From the NCBI GenBank assembly GCA_037783545.1, contig JBBELK010000315.1, positions 62,001 through 126,000 on the forward strand: a stretch of 64,000 bases of DNA, read 5' to 3'. Position 1 is the first letter of the stretch. The number at the start of each line of letters is the position of its first letter. Below, piece by piece: positions 1 through 14,402 of this stretch. The notes below the pieces were generated by a model. It had not been told where the DNA came from and did no database searches. It saw only the letters and a list, made by a program, of their open reading frames with translations. The position numbers and the translations under genes are program-made. The stretch comes from Henricia sp. BOLD:AAB3569. Lineage: Eukaryota; Echinodermata; Asteroidea; Spinulosida; Echinasteridae.

Positions 1-1798
1 TGCTCAGTCCTTCGGACTGTCGTTGACACGGCCCAGTTTGGGACGGGATTTTGCTCAAAGTGTGGTCCAATTGTCGGCAAATTTGGAGGTCGAAAAATTT
101 TCCGACGAACTTCAAATTTTGCATGCTCCAAACACTCTATATTGCGCACTTGTCCTAAAAAATAGACAGACTTTCGCCGGGGACAGGATTTTGGTCAAAG
201 TGTGGTCCAAACGTCGGCAAATTTGGAAGTCAAGAAATTTTCCGACGAACTTCAAATTTTGCATGCTCTAAACAGTCTATATTCCGCACTTGTCCTGCAA
301 AATTGACAGACTTTCGCCGGGAAATGGCCGAGAAATTTCAGAGTTTAGGGAAAACTGGGTTGGGGCTTCCTGACTGCTCCGCAAACCGTGGCTGTCCGTA
401 CGCTCCTCTTTGGTGTACTCCTGACTCGTGCGCATGCTCTACATCCATGGTACGTACGTGCAGTGCTTGCCCGAAAGCGTGTTGGTGCACCAGATGGTGG
501 CACCAACTGTTCCCGACCTCGAGTCGTCGGGACAATGGAGACATGCGCAGATCCGCGTACTCGATGCATGAATCGGCAAAAATGACTGGCGCGTCGTATA
601 ATGATTTGGGTTGATATTTTTAATGTTCAAGCTTCCACATATAATGCAAATGTTGTAAATATTTTCATGATTTATTTTCATCAGATACCTGTGATTAATT
701 TTGTGGAAAACTAAGCTTTTATTAGCGGGGATGTAATTTGTAATGACCGTGGTGCACCAGGGATCCCGATAACGCTTTCGAGCGCGATTGTGTGTACGCA
801 TGTGTGTGACGTAACGTTCCCAACGCCAAAGTGCACCAGGGGCAAGCTAGCGCTCGAAAGCTGCCCCGGTGTCGCGATCTCAGATGTTCCGCGTGCTCAG
901 ATGTTCCGATGACGTCACGGAACATTTCAGCACGTTGCGTGCACGATCTCAGATGTTCCGCGTGCTCAGATGTCCCGGTGTAAAAGGTAAAACTGTCCCC
1001 TTGTAAATGTATCCGCGTGCTTACTGGCGCATGGCCTCATCGTACGTACATGTGTTTTTCTCTTAATTTTCTGACTCTCAGAAAGCCCTGCTGCGTAAGA
1101 CCCCTTTATTTTTACGTTTTTTTCTCTAAATACGGCGAAACAGCATGAACGCTCCGCCATGTCCGCCGGCCGCCATCTTGCAAAAATGTCACTACATCTG
1201 CGCGCATCAAAGTACGTACATGTCGCTAATTCTGCTGATCAACTCAGCACTGCCCCTAAACTGGTATAATTACATACGCTGTGCGCATGACGTTCCGTGA
1301 CGTAACTACCATATTTGGTCATCGGAACATCTGAGTACGCGGAACATGTGTGTGTGTACGCGGTGTGCAAAACCTGAGCGCAACTGCATGCATTCCGACG
1401 CTCTGCTGTAAACACATAGGAACCGTCCGATCCAGTGTACAGTAGTTCTAAATCCGTGGTACAGCCATAATATCTCGCAGCGATTTTGGGCTCCTAGGGC
1501 GATCTAAACCTTACCTTCCTAGCTCCACTTTTAAATTAAGTTCCATCATGGTAATCCTATATGTTTAAGGCAGCTAGAAGCTCGTCAGCAATGTGCGCGC
1601 ACCAAATTCGTGCCACGAAATACGCAGCTAACCCCATGCCTTTGATATGGAGCTGCGTATCTTGTGGCACGAATTTGGCGCGCGCACATTCTGACGAGCC
1701 TAGCCTGTGCCCTTCCTCCATGGTTTAATATAATGTTTAATATTATGTGCCTTTCCGGTTTCCCGTAATATACTGCCGAAGTGATTACCGTTTGCCTG
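1..1798. repeat. Partial higher-order unit (left edge)
   Basis: The window opens inside the diverged subrepeats that close a unit, then runs through a complete spacer (about 600-1798). The spacer has an inverted repeat with arms at 880-923 and 1292-1347, and a 120-bp foldback at 1580-1699. The upstream subrepeat block lies outside the window. Confidence 0.9.
880..1347. repeat. Inverted-repeat structure in the array spacer (recurs in each unit)
   Basis: Arms 880-923 and 1292-1347 pair: CAGATGTTCCGCGTGCTCAG and a CGATGAC...GTCACGGAAC stretch on the left, CGGAACATCTGAGTACGCGG on the right. A third, direct copy of the arm lies at about 946-980. The left arm contains the palindrome TGACGTCA (CRE-type site). 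The layout is that of a degenerate TIR element trapped in the satellite. The last copy spans about 20323-20777. Confidence 0.75.
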
Positions 1799-4700
1799 GA
1801 AATGGCAGAGAAATTTCAGAGTTTAGGGAAAACTGGGTTGGAGCTTCCTGGCTGCTCCCGCAACCTGTGGCTGTCTGTACGCACCTCTTTGGTGTACTCC
1901 TAACTCGTGCGCATGCTCAGTCCTTCGGACTGTTGTTGACACGGCCCAGTTTGGGACGGGATTTTGCTCAAAGTGTGGTCCAAACGTCGGCACATTTGGA
2001 GGTCGAAATATTTTCCGACGAACTTCAAATTTTGCATGCTCCAAACACTCTATATTGCGCACTTGTCCTAAAAAATTGACAGACTTTCGCCGGGAAATGG
2101 CAGAGAAATTTCAGAGTTTAGGGAAAACTGGGTTGGAGCTTCCTGGCTGCTTCCGCAACCTGTGGCTGTCTGTACGCATCTCTTTGGTGTACTCCTGACT
2201 CGTGCGCATGCTCAGTCCTTCGGACTGTCGTTGACACGGCCCAGTTTGGGACGGGATTTTGCTCAAAGTGTGGTCCAAACGTCGGCAAATTTGGAGGTCG
2301 AAAAATTTTCCGACGAACTTCAAATTTTGCATGCTCCAAACACTCTATATTGCGCACTTGTCCTAAAAAATTGACAGACTTTCGCCGGGAAATGGCAGAG
2401 AAATTTCAGAGTTTAGAGAAAACTGGGTTAGAGCTTCCTGGCTGCTCCCGCAACCTGTGGCTGTCTGTACGCACCTCTTTGGTGTACTCCTGACTCGTGC
2501 GCATGCTCAGTCCTTCGGACTGTCGTTGACACGGCCCAGTTTGGGACGGGATTTTGCTCAAAGTGTGGTCCAAACGTCGGCAAATTTGGAGGTCGAGAAA
2601 TTTTCCGACGAACTTCAAATTTTGCATGCTCCAAACACTCTATATTGCGCACTTGTCCTAAAAAATTGACAGACTTTCGCCGGGAAATGGCAGAGAAATT
2701 TCAGAGTTTAGGGAAAACTGGGTTGGAGCTTCCTGGCTGCTTCCGCAACCTGTGGCTGTCTGTACGCACCTCTTTGGTGTACTCCTGACTCGTGCGCATG
2801 CTCAGTCCTTCGGACTGTCGTTGACACGGCCCAGTTTGGGACGGGATTTTGCTCAAAGTGTGGTCCAAACGTCGGCAAATTTGGAGGTCGAAAAATTTTC
2901 CGACGAACTTCAAATTTTGCATGCTCCAAACACTCTATATTGCGCACTTGTCCTAAAAAATTGACAGACTTTCGCCGGGAAATGGCAGAGAAATTTCAGA
3001 GTTTAGAGAAAACTGGGTTGGAGCTTCCTGGCTGCTCCCGCAACCTGTGGCTGTCTGTACGCACCTCTTTGGTGTACTCCTGACTCGTGCGCATGCTCAG
3101 TCCTTCGGACTGTCGTTGACACGGCCCAGTTTGGGACGGGATTTTGCTCAAAGTGTGGTCCAAACGTCGGCAAATTTGGAGGTCGAAAAATTTTCCGACG
3201 AACTTCAAATTTTGCATGCTCCAAACACTCTATATTGCGCACTTGTCCTAAAAAATTGACAGACTTTCGCCGGGAAATGGCAGAGAAATTTCAGAGTTTA
3301 GGGAAAACTGGGTTGGAGCTTCCTGGCTGCTTCCGCAACCTGTGGCTGTCTGTACGCACCTCTTTGGTGTACTCCTGACTCGTGCGCATGCTCAGTCCTT
3401 CGGACTGTCGTTGACACGGCCCAGTTTGGGACGGGATTTTGCTCAAAGTGTGGTCCAAACGTCGGCAAATTTGGAGGTCGAAAAATTTTCCGACGAACTT
3501 CAAATTTTGCATGCTCCAAACACTCTATATTGCGCACTTGTCCTAAAAAATTGACAGACTTTCGCCGGGAAATGGCAGAGAAATTTCAGAGTTTAGAGAA
3601 AACTGGGTTGGAGCTTCTTGGCTGCTCCCGCAACCTGTGGCTGTCTGTACGCACCTCTTTGGTGTACTCCTGACTCGTGCGCATGCTCAGTCCTTCGGAC
3701 TGTCGTTGACACGGCCCAGTTTGGGACGGGATTTTGCTCAAAGTGTGGTCCAAACGTCGGCAAATTTGGAGGTCGAAAAATTTCAGAGTTTAGGGAAAAC
3801 TGGGTTGGAGCTTCCTGGCTGCTCCCGCAACCTGTGGCTGTCTGTATACGCACCTCTTTGGTGTACTCCTGACTCGTGCGCATGCTCAGTCCTTCGGACT
3901 GTCGTTGACACGGCCCAGTTTGGGACGGGATTTTGCTCAAAGTGTGGTCCAAATGTCGGCAAATTTGGAGGTCGAAAAATTTTCCGACGAACTTCCAATT
4001 TTGCATGCTCCAAACACTCTATATATATTGCGCACTTGTCCTAAAAAATGGACAGACTTTCGCCGGGGACAGGATTTTGGTCAAAGTGTGGTCCAAACGT
4101 CGGCAAATTTGGAAGTCAAGAAATTTTCCGATGAACTTCAAATTTTGCATGCTCCAAACACTTTATATTCCGCACTTGTCACACCCCAGTTTGGGACAGG
4201 AAATTGGTCAAAGTGTGGTCCAAACGTCGGCAAATTTGGAAGTCAAGAAATTTTCCGACGAACTTCAAATTTTGCATGCTCTAAACAGTCTATATTCCGC
4301 ACTTGTCCTGCAAAATTGACAGACTTTCGCCGGGAAATGGCCGAGAAATTTCAGAGTTTAGGGAAAACTGGGTTGGGGCTTCCTGACTGCTCCGCAAACC
4401 GTGGCTGTCCGTACGCTCCTCTTTGGTGTACTCCTGACTCGTGCGCATGCTCTACATCCATGGTACGTACGTGCAGTGCTTGCCCGAAAGCGTGTTGGTG
4501 CACCAGATGGTGGCACCAACTGTTCCCGACCTCGAGTCGTCGGGACAATGGAGACATGCGCAGATCCGCGTACTCGATGCATGAATCGGCAAAAATGACT
4601 GGCGCGTCGTATAATGATTTGGGTTGATATTTTTAATGTTCAAGCTTCCACATATAATGCAAATGTTGTAAATATTTTCATGATTTATTTTCATCAGATA

Positions 4701-5811
4701 CCTGTGATTAATTTTGTGGAAAACTAAGCTTTTATTAGCGGGGATGTAATTTGTAATGACCGTGGTGCACCAGGGATCCCGATAACGCTTTCGAGCGCGA
4801 TTGTGTGTACGCATGTGTGTGACGTAACGTTCCCAACGCCAAAGTGCACCAGGGGCAAGCTAGCGCTCGAAAGCTGCCCCGGTGTCGCGATCTCAGATGT
4901 TCCGCGTGCTCAGATGTTCCGATGACGTCACGGAACATTTCAGCACGTTGCGTGCACGATCTCAGATGTTCCGCGTGCTCAGATGTCCCGGTGTAAAAGG
5001 TAAAACTGTCCCCTTGTAAATGTATCCGCGTGCTTACTGGCGCATGGCCTCATCGTACGTACATGTGTTTTTCTCTTAATTTTCTGACTCTCAGAAAGCC
5101 CTGCTGCGTAAGACCCCTTTATTTTTACGTTTTTTTCTCTAAATACGGCGAAACGGCATGAACGCTCCGCCATGTCCGCCGGCCGCCATCTTGCAAAAAT
5201 GTCACTACATCTGCGCGCATCAAAGTACGTACATGTCGCTAATTCTGCTGATCAACTCAGCACTGCCCCTAAACTGGTATAATTACATACGCTGTGCGCA
5301 TGACGTTCCGTGACGTAACTACCATATTTGGTCATCGGAACATCTGAGTACGCGGAACATGTGTGTGTGTACGCGGTGTGCAAAACCTGAGCGCAACTGC
5401 ATGCATTCCGACGCTCTGCTGTAAACACATAGGAACCGTCCGATCCAGTGTACAGTAGTTCTAAATCCGTGGTACAGCCATAATATCTCGCAGCGATTTT
5501 GGGCTCCTAGGGCGATCTAAACCTTACCTTCCTAGCTCCACTTTTAAATTAAGTTCCATCATGGTAATCCTATATGTTTAAGGCAGCTAGAAGCTCGTCA
5601 GCAATGTGCGCGCACCAAATTCGTGCCACGAAATACGCAGCTAACCCCATGCCTTTGATATGGAGCTGCGTATCTTGTGGCACGAATTTGGCGCGCGCAC
5701 ATTCTGACGAGCCTAGCCTGTGCCCTTCCTCCATGGTTTAATATAATGTTTAATATTATGTGCCTTTCCGGTTTCCCGTAATATACTGCCGAAGTGATTA
5801 CCGTTTGCCTG
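1799..5811. repeat. Higher-order unit with 7 full 295-bp subrepeats
   Basis: Full subrepeats recur at 295-bp steps from 1799. The first copy carries private variants (GTTGTTGACAC, GAAATATTTT) that recur in the first copy of every other unit. At about 3780 a subrepeat is shortened by about 100 bp at a short homology (AAATTTCAGAG), and this junction is shared by all units. The spacer follows from about 4615, with its foldback at 5593-5712. Confidence 0.93.
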
Positions 5812-8800
5812 GAAATGGCAGAGAAATTTCAGAGTTTAGGGAAAACTGGGTTGGAGCTTCCTGGCTGCTCCCGCAACCTGTGGCTGTCTGTACGCACCTC
5901 TTTGGTGTACTCCTGACTCGTGCGCATGCTCAGTCCTTCGGACTGTTGTTGACACGGCCCAGTTTGGGACGGGATTTTGCTCAAAGTGTGGTCCAAACGT
6001 CGGCAAATTTGGAGGTCGAAATATTTTCCGACGAACTTCAAATTTTGCATGCTCCAAACACTCTATATTGCGCACTTGTCCTAAAAAATTGACAGACTTT
6101 CGCCGGGAAATGGCAGAGAAATTTCAGAGTTTAGGGAAAACTGGGTTGGAGCTTCCTGGCTGCTTCCGCAACCTGTGGCTGTCTGTACGCATCTCTTTGG
6201 TGTACTCCTGACTCGTGCGCATGCTCAGTCCTTCGGACTGTCGTTGACACGGCCCAGTTTGGGACGGGATTTTGCTCAAAGTGTGGTCCAAACGTCGGCA
6301 AATTTGGAGGTCGAAAAATTTTCCGACGAACTTCAAATTTTGCATGCTCCAAACACTCTATATTGCGCACTTGTCCTAAAAAATTGACAGACTTTCGCCG
6401 GGAAATGGCAGAGAAATTTCAGAGTTTAGAGAAAACTGGGTTGGAGCTTCCTGGCTGCTCCCGCAACCTGTGGCTGTCTGTACGCACCTCTTTGGTGTAC
6501 TCCTGACTCGTGCGCATGCTCAGTCCTTCGGACTGTCGTTGACACGGCCCAGTTTGGGACGGGATTTTGCTCAAAGTGTGGTCCAAACGTCGGCAAATTT
6601 GGAGGTCGAAAAATTTTCCGACGAACTTCAAATTTTGCATGCTCCAAACACTCTATATTGCGCACTTGTCCTAAAAAATTGACAGACTTTCGCCGGGAAA
6701 TGGCAGAGAAATTTCAGAGTTTAGGGAAAACTGGGTTGGAGCTTCCTGGCTGCTTCCGCAACCTGTGGCTGTCTGTACGCACCTCTTTGGTGTACTCCTG
6801 ACTCGTGCGCATGCTCAGTCCTTCGGACTGTCGTTGACACGGCCCAGTTTGGGACGGGATTTTGCTCAAAGTGTGGTCCAAACGTCGGCAAATTTGGAGG
6901 TCGAAAAATTTTCCGACGAACTTCAAATTTTGCATGCTCCAAACACTCTATATTGCGCACTTGTCCTAAAAAATTGACAGACTTTCGCCGGGAAATGGCA
7001 GAGAAATTTCAGAGTTTAGAGAAAACTGGGTTGGAGCTTCTTGGCTGCTCCCGCAACCTGTGGCTGTCTGTACGCACCTCTTTGGTGTACTCCTGACTCG
7101 TGCGCATGCTCAGTCCTTCGGACTGTCGTTGACACGGCCCAGTTTGGGACGGGATTTTGCTCAAAGTGTGGTCCAAACGTCGGCAAATTTGGAGGTCGAA
7201 AAATTTTCCGACGAACTTCAAATTTTGCATGCTCCAAACACTCTATATTGCGCACTTGTCCTAAAAAATTGACAGACTTTCGCCGGGAAATGGCAGAGAA
7301 ATTTCAGAGTTTAGGGAAAACTGGGTTGGAGCTTCCTGGCTGCTTCCGCAACCTGTGGCTGTCTGTACGCACCTCTTTGGTGTACTCCTGACTCGTGCGC
7401 ATGCTCAGTCCTTCGGACTGTCGTTGACACGGCCCAGTTTGGGACGGGATTTTGCTCAAAGTGTGGTCCAAACGTCGGCAAATTTGGAGGTCGAAAAATT
7501 TTCCGACGAACTTCAAATTTTGCATGCTCCAAACACTCTATATTGCGCACTTGTCCTAAAAAATTGACAGACTTTCGCCGGGAAATGGCAGAGAAATTTC
7601 AGAGTTTAGAGAAAACTGGGTTGGAGCTTCTTGGCTGCTCCCGCAACCTGTGGCTGTCTGTACGCACCTCTTTGGTGTACTCCTGACTCGTGCGCATGCT
7701 CAGTCCTTCGGACTGTCGTTGACACGGCCCAGTTTGGGACGGGATTTTGCTCAAAGTGTGGTCCAAACGTCGGCAAATTTGGAGGTCGAAAAATTTTCCG
7801 ACGAACTTCAAATTTTGCATGCTCCAAACACTCTATATTGCGCACTTGTCCTAAAAAATTGACAGACTTTCGCCGGGAAATGGCAGAGAAATTTCAGAGT
7901 TTAGGGAAAACTGGGTTGGAGCTTCCTGGCTGCTTCCGCAACCTGTGGCTGTCTGTACGCACCTCTTTGGTGTACTCCTGACTCGTGCGCATGCTCAGTC
8001 CTTCGGACTGTCGTTGACACGGCCCAGTTTGGGACGGGATTTTGCTCAAAGTGTGGTCCAAACGTCGGCAAATTTGGAGGTCGAAAAATTTTCCGACGAA
8101 CTTCAAATTTTGCATGCTCCAAACACTCTATATTGCGCACTTGTCCTAAAAAATTGACAGACTTTCGCCGGGAAATGGCAGAGAAATTTCAGAGTTTAGA
8201 GAAAACTGGGTTGGAGCTTCTTGGCTGCTCCCGCAACCTGTGGCTGTCTGTACGCACCTCTTTGGTGTACTCCTGACTCGTGCGCATGCTCAGTCCTTCG
8301 GACTGTCGTTGACACGGCCCAGTTTGGGACGGGATTTTGCTCAAAGTGTGGTCCAAACGTCGGCAAATTTGGAGGTCGAAAAATTTCAGAGTTTAGGGAA
8401 AACTGGGTTGGAGCTTCCTGGCTGCTCCCGCAACCTGTGGCTGTCTGTATACGCACCTCTTTGGTGTACTCCTGACTCGTGCGCATGCTCAGTCCTTCGG
8501 ACTATCGTTGACACGGCCCAGTTTGGGACGGGATTTTGCTCAAAGTGTGGTCCAAATGTCGGCAAATTTGGAGGTCGAAAAATTTTGCATGCTCCAAACA
8601 CTCTATATATATTGCGCACTTGTCCTAAAAAATGGACAGACTTTCGCCGGGGACAGGATTTTGGTCAAAGTGTGGTCCAAACGTCGGCAAATTTGGAAGT
8701 CAAGAAATTTTCCGATGAACTTCAAATTTTGCATGCTCCAAACACTTTATATTCCGCACTTGTCACACCCCAGTTTGGGACAGGAAATTGGTCAAAGTGT

Positions 8801-10399
8801 GGTCCAAACGTCGGCAAATTTAGAAGTCAAGAAATTTTCCGACGAACTTCAAATTTTGCATGCTCTAAACAGTCTATATTCCGCACTTGTCCTGCAAAAT
8901 TGACAGACTTTCGCCGGGAAATGGCCGAGAAATTTCAGAGTTTAGGGAAAACTGGGTTGGGGCTTCCTGACTGCTCCGCAAACCGTGGCTGTCTGTACGC
9001 ACCTCTTTGGTGTACTCCTGACTCGTGCGCATGCTCTACATCCATGGTACGTACGTGCAGTGCTTGCCCGAAAGCGTGTAGGTGCACCAGATGGTGGCAC
9101 CAACTGTTCCCGACCTCGAGTCGTCGGGACAATGGAGACATGCGCAGATCCGCGTACTCGATGCATGAATCGGCAAAAATGACTGGCGCGTCGTATAATG
9201 ATTTGGGTTGATATTTTTAATGTTCAAGCTTCCACATATAATGCAAATGTTGTAAATATTTTCATGATTTATTTTCATCACTGAGATACCTGTGATTAAT
9301 TTTGTGGAAAACTAAGCTTTTATTAGCGGGGATGTAATTTGTAATGACCGTGGTGCACCAGGGATCCCGATAACGCTTTCGAGCGCGATTGTGTGTACGC
9401 ATGTGTGTGACGTAACGTTCCCAACGCCAAAGTGCACCAGGGGCAAGCTAGCGCTCGAAAGCTGCCCCGGTGTCGCGATCTCAGATGTTCCGCGTGCTCA
9501 GATGTTCCGATGACGTCACGGAACATTTCAGCACGTTGCGTGCACGATCTCAGATGTTCCGCGTGCTCAGATGTCCCGGTGTAAAAGGTAAAACTGTCCC
9601 CTTGTAAATGTATCCGCGTGCTTACTGGCGCATGGCCTCATCGTACGTACATGTGTTTTTCTCTTAATTTTCTGACTCTCAGAAAGCCCTGCTGCGTAAG
9701 ACCCCTTTATTTTTACGTTTTTTTCTCTAAATACGGCGAAACGGCATGAACGCTCCGCCATGTCCGCCGGCCGCCATCTTGCAAAAATGTCACTACATCT
9801 GCGCGCATCAAAGTACGTACATGTCGCTAATTCTGCTGATCAACTCAGCACTGCCCCTAAACTGGTATAATTACATACGCTGTGCGCATGACGTTCCGTG
9901 ACGTAACTACCATATTTGGTCATCGGAACATCTGAGTACGCGGAACATGTGTGTGTGTACGCGGTGTGCAAAACCTGAGCGCAACTGCATGCATTCCGAC
10001 GCTCTGCTGTAAACACATAGGAACCGTCCGATCCAGTGTACAGTAGTTCTAAATCCGTGGTACAGCCATAATATCTCGCAGCGATTTTGGGCTCCTAGGG
10101 CGATCTAAACCTTACCTTCCTAGCTCCACTTTTAAATTAAGTTCCATCATGGTAATCCTATATGTTTAAGGCAGCTAGAAGCTCGTCAGCAATGTGCGCG
10201 CACCAAATTCGTGCCACGAAATACGCAGCTAACCCCATGCCTTTGATATGGAGCTGCGTATCTTGTGGCACGAATTTGGCGCGCGCACATTCTGACGAGC
10301 CTAGCCTGTGCCCTTCCTCCATGGTTTAATATAATGTTTAATATTATGTGCCTTTCCGGTTTCCCGTAATATACTGCCGAAGTGATTACCGTTTGCCTG
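5812..10399. repeat. Higher-order unit with 9 full 295-bp subrepeats
   Basis: This is the longest unit, with one extra 590-bp dimer relative to its neighbour. The flavour with CTTCTTGGCTGC occurs in three successive dimers (about 7040, 7630, 8220), where the neighbouring unit has it once. That points to local dimer duplication. A private 19-bp deletion lies near 8580. The foldback is at 10181-10300. Confidence 0.93.
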
Positions 10400-13300
10400 G
10401 AAATGGCAGAGAAATTTCAGAGTTTAGGGAAAACTGGGTTGGAGCTTCCTGGCTGCTCCCGCAACCTGTGGCTGTCTGTACGCACCTCTTTGGTGTACTC
10501 CTGACTCGTGCGCATGCTCAGTCCTTCGGACTGTTGTTGACACGGCCCAGTTTGGGACGGGATTTTGCTCAAAGTGTGGTCCAAACGTCGGCAAATTTGG
10601 AGGTCGAAATATTTTCCGACGAACTTCAAATTTTGCATGCTCCAAACACTCTATATTGCGCACTTGTCCTAAAAAATTGACAGACTTTCGCCGGGAAATG
10701 GCAGAGAAATTTCAGAGTTTAGGGAAAACTGGGTTGGAGCTTCCTGGCTGCTTCCGCAACCTGTGGCTGTCTGTACGCATCTCTTTGGTGTACTCCTGAC
10801 TCGTGCGCATGCTCAGTCCTTCGGACTGTCGTTGACACGGCCCAGTTTGGGACGGGATTTTGCTCAAAGTGTGGTCCAAACGTCGGCAAATTTGGAGGTC
10901 GAAAAATTTTCCGACGAACTTCAAATTTTGCATGCTCCAAACACTCTATATTGCGCACTTGTCCTAAAAAATTGACAGACTTTCGCCGGGAAATGGCAGA
11001 GAAATTTCAGAGTTTAGAGAAAACTGGGTTGGAGCTTCCTGGCTGCTCCCGCAACCTGTGGCTGTCTGTACGCACCTCTTTGGTGTACTCCTGACTCGTG
11101 CGCATGCTCAGTCCTTCGGACTGTCGTTGACACGGCCCAGTTTGGGACGGGATTTTGCTCAAAGTGTGGTCCAAACGTCGGCAAATTTGGAGGTCGAAAA
11201 ATTTTCCGACGAACTTCAAATTTTGCATGCTCCAAACACTCTATATTGCGCACTTGTCCTAAAAAATTGACAGACTTTCGCCGGGAAATGGCAGAGAAAT
11301 TTCAGAGTTTAGGGAAAACTGGGTTGGAGCTTCCTGGCTGCTTCCGCAACCTGTGGCTGTCTGTACGCACCTCTTTGGTGTACTCCTGACTCGTGCGCAT
11401 GCTCAGTCCTTCGGACTGTCGTTGACACGGCCCAGTTTGGGACGGGATTTTGCTCAAAGTGTGGTCCAAACGTCGGCAAATTTGGAGGTCGAAAAATTTT
11501 CCGACGAACTTCAAATTTTGCATGCTCCAAACACTCTATATTGCGCACTTGTCCTAAAAAATTGACAGACTTTCGCCGGGAAATGGCAGAGAAATTTCAG
11601 AGTTTAGAGAAAACTGGGTTGGAGCTTCTTGGCTGCTCCCGCAACCTGTGGCTGTCTGTACGCACCTCTTTGGTGTACTCCTGACTCGTGCGCATGCTCA
11701 GTCCTTCGGACTGTCGTTGACACGGCCCAGTTTGGGACGGGATTTTGCTCAAAGTGTGGTCCAAACGTCGGCAAATTTGGAGGTCGAAAAATTTTCCGAC
11801 GAACTTCAAATTTTGCATGCTCCAAACACTCTATATTGCGCACTTGTCCTAAAAAATTGACAGACTTTCGCCGGGAAATGGCAGAGAAATTTCAGAGTTT
11901 AGGGAAAACTGGGTTGGAGCTTCCTGGCTGCTTCCGCAACCTGTGGCTGTCTGTACGCACCTCTTTGGTGTACTCCTGACTCGTGCGCATGCTCAGTCCT
12001 TCGGACTGTCGTTGACACGGCCCAGTTTGGGACGGGATTTTGCTCAAAGTGTGGTCCAAACGTCGGCAAATTTGGAGGTCGAAAAATTTTCCGACGAACT
12101 TCAAATTTTGCATGCTCCAAACACTCTATATTGCGCACTTGTCCTAAAAAATTGACAGACTTTCGCCGGGAAATGGCAGAGAAATTTCAGAGTTTAGAGA
12201 AAACTGGGTTGGAGCTTCTTGGCTGCTCCCGCAACCTGTGGCTGTCTGTACGCACCTCTTTGGTGTACTCCTGACTCGTGCGCATGCTCAGTCCTTCGGA
12301 CTGTCGTTGACACGGCCCAGTTTGGGACGGGATTTTGCTCAAAGTGTGGTCCAAACGTCGGCAAATTTGGAGGTCGAAAAATTTCAGAGTTTAGGGAAAA
12401 CTGGGTTGGAGCTTCCTGGCTGCTCCCGCAACCTGTGGCTGTCTGTATACGCACCTCTTTGGTGTACTCCTGACTCGTGCGCATGCTCAGTCCTTCGGAC
12501 TGTCGTTGACACGGCCCAGTTTGGGACGGGATTTTGCTCAAAGTGTGGTCCAAATGTCGGCAAATTTGGAGGTCGAAAAATTTTCCGACGAACTTCAAAT
12601 TTTGCATGCTCCAAACACTCTATATATATTGCGCACTTGTCCTAAAAAATGGACAGACTTTCGCCGGGGACAGGATTTTGGTCAAAGTGTGGTCCAAACG
12701 TCGGCAAATTTGGAAGTCAAGAAATTTTCCGATGAACTTCAAATTTTGCATGCTCCAAACACTTTATATTCCGCACTTGTCACACCCCAGTTTGGGACAG
12801 GAAATTGGTCAAAGTGTGGTCCAAACGTCGGCAAATTTAGAAGTCAAGAAATTTTCCGACGAACTTCAAATTTTGCATGCTCTAAACAGTCTATATTCCG
12901 CACTTGTCCTGCAAAATTGACAGACTTTCGCCGGGAAATGGCCGAGAAATTTCAGAGTTTAGGGAAAACTGGGTTGGGGCTTCCTGACTGCTCCGCAAAC
13001 CGTGGCTGTCCGTACGCTCCTCTTTGGTGTACTCCTGACTCGTGCGCATGCTCTACATCCATGGTACGTACGTGCAGTGCTTGCCCGAAAGCGTGTAGGT
13101 GCACCAGATGGTGGCACCAACTGTTCCCGACCTCGAGTCGTCGGGACAATGGAGACATGCGCAGATCCGCGTACTCGATGCATGAATCGGCAAAAATGAC
13201 TGGCGCGTCGTATAATGATTTGGGTTGATATTTTTAATGTTCAAGCTTCCACATATAATGCAAATGTTGTAAATATTTTCATGATTTATTTTCATCACTG

Positions 13301-14402
13301 AGATACCTGTGATTAATTTTGTGGAAAACTAAGCTTTTATTAGCGGGGATGTAATTTGTAATGACCGTGGTGCACCAGGGATCCCGATAACGCTTTCGAG
13401 CGCGATTGTGTGTACGCATGTGTGTGACGTAACGTTCCCAACGCCAAAGTGCACCAGGGGCAAGCTAGCGCTCGAAAGCTGCCCCGGTGTCGCGATCTCA
13501 GATGTTCCGCGTGCTCAGATGTTCCGATGACGTCACGGAACATTTCAGCACGTTGCGTGCACGATCTCAGATGTTCCGCGTGCTCAGATGTCCCGGTGTA
13601 AAAGGTACAACTGTCCCCTTGTAAATGTATCCGCGTGCTTACTGGCGCATGGCCTCATCGTACGTACATGTGTTTTTCTCTTAATTTTCTGACTCTCAGA
13701 AAGCCCTGCTGCGTAAGACCCCTTTATTTTTACGTTTTTTTCTCTAAATACGGCGAAACGGCATGTCCGCCGGCCGCCATCTTGCAAAAATGTCACTACA
13801 TCTGCGCGCATCAAAGTACGTACATGGCGCTAATTCTGCTGATCAACTCAGCACTGCCCCTAAACTGGTATAATTACATACGCTGTGCGCATGACGTTCC
13901 GTGACGTGACTACCATATTTGGTCATCGGAACATCTGAGTACGCGGAACATGTGTGTGTGTACGCGGTGTGCAAAACCTGAGCGCAACTGCATGCATTCC
14001 GACGCTCTGCTGTAAACACATAGGAACCGTCCGATCCAGTGTACAGTAGTTCTAAATCCGTGGTACAGCCATAATATCTCGCAGCGATTTTGGGCTCCTA
14101 GGGCGATCTAAACCTTACCTTCCTAGCTCCACTTTTAAATTAAGTTCCATCATGGTAATCCTATATGTTTAAGGCAGCTAGAAGCTCGTCAGCAATGTGC
14201 GCGCGCCAAATTCGTGCCACGAAATACGCAGCTAACCCCATGCCTTTGATATGGAGCTGCGTATCTTGTGGCACGAATTTGGCGCGCGCACATTCTGACG
14301 AGCCTAGCCTGTGCCCTTCCTCCATGGTTTAATATAATGTTTAATATTATGTGCCTTTCCGGTTTCCCGTAATATACTGCCGAAGTGATTACCGTTTGCC
14401 TG
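10400..14402. repeat. Higher-order unit with 7 full 295-bp subrepeats
   Basis: Same plan as its neighbours. The spacer in this unit first shows a 14-bp deletion near 13760, which is shared by the two following units. It also carries a 4-bp insertion (CTGA) near 13297 that is first seen in the preceding spacer. The foldback is at 14184-14303. Confidence 0.93.

Noticed and set aside
3905-4627. Recurring 240-codon frame at the end of each unit
   Set aside because: It recurs only because the repeat does; the sequence is a read-through of diverged subrepeats and spacer.
8240-9211. 323-codon open frame in the tandem array
   Set aside because: It is assembled from satellite subrepeats that happen to lack stops, interrupted differently in each unit; no family resemblance.
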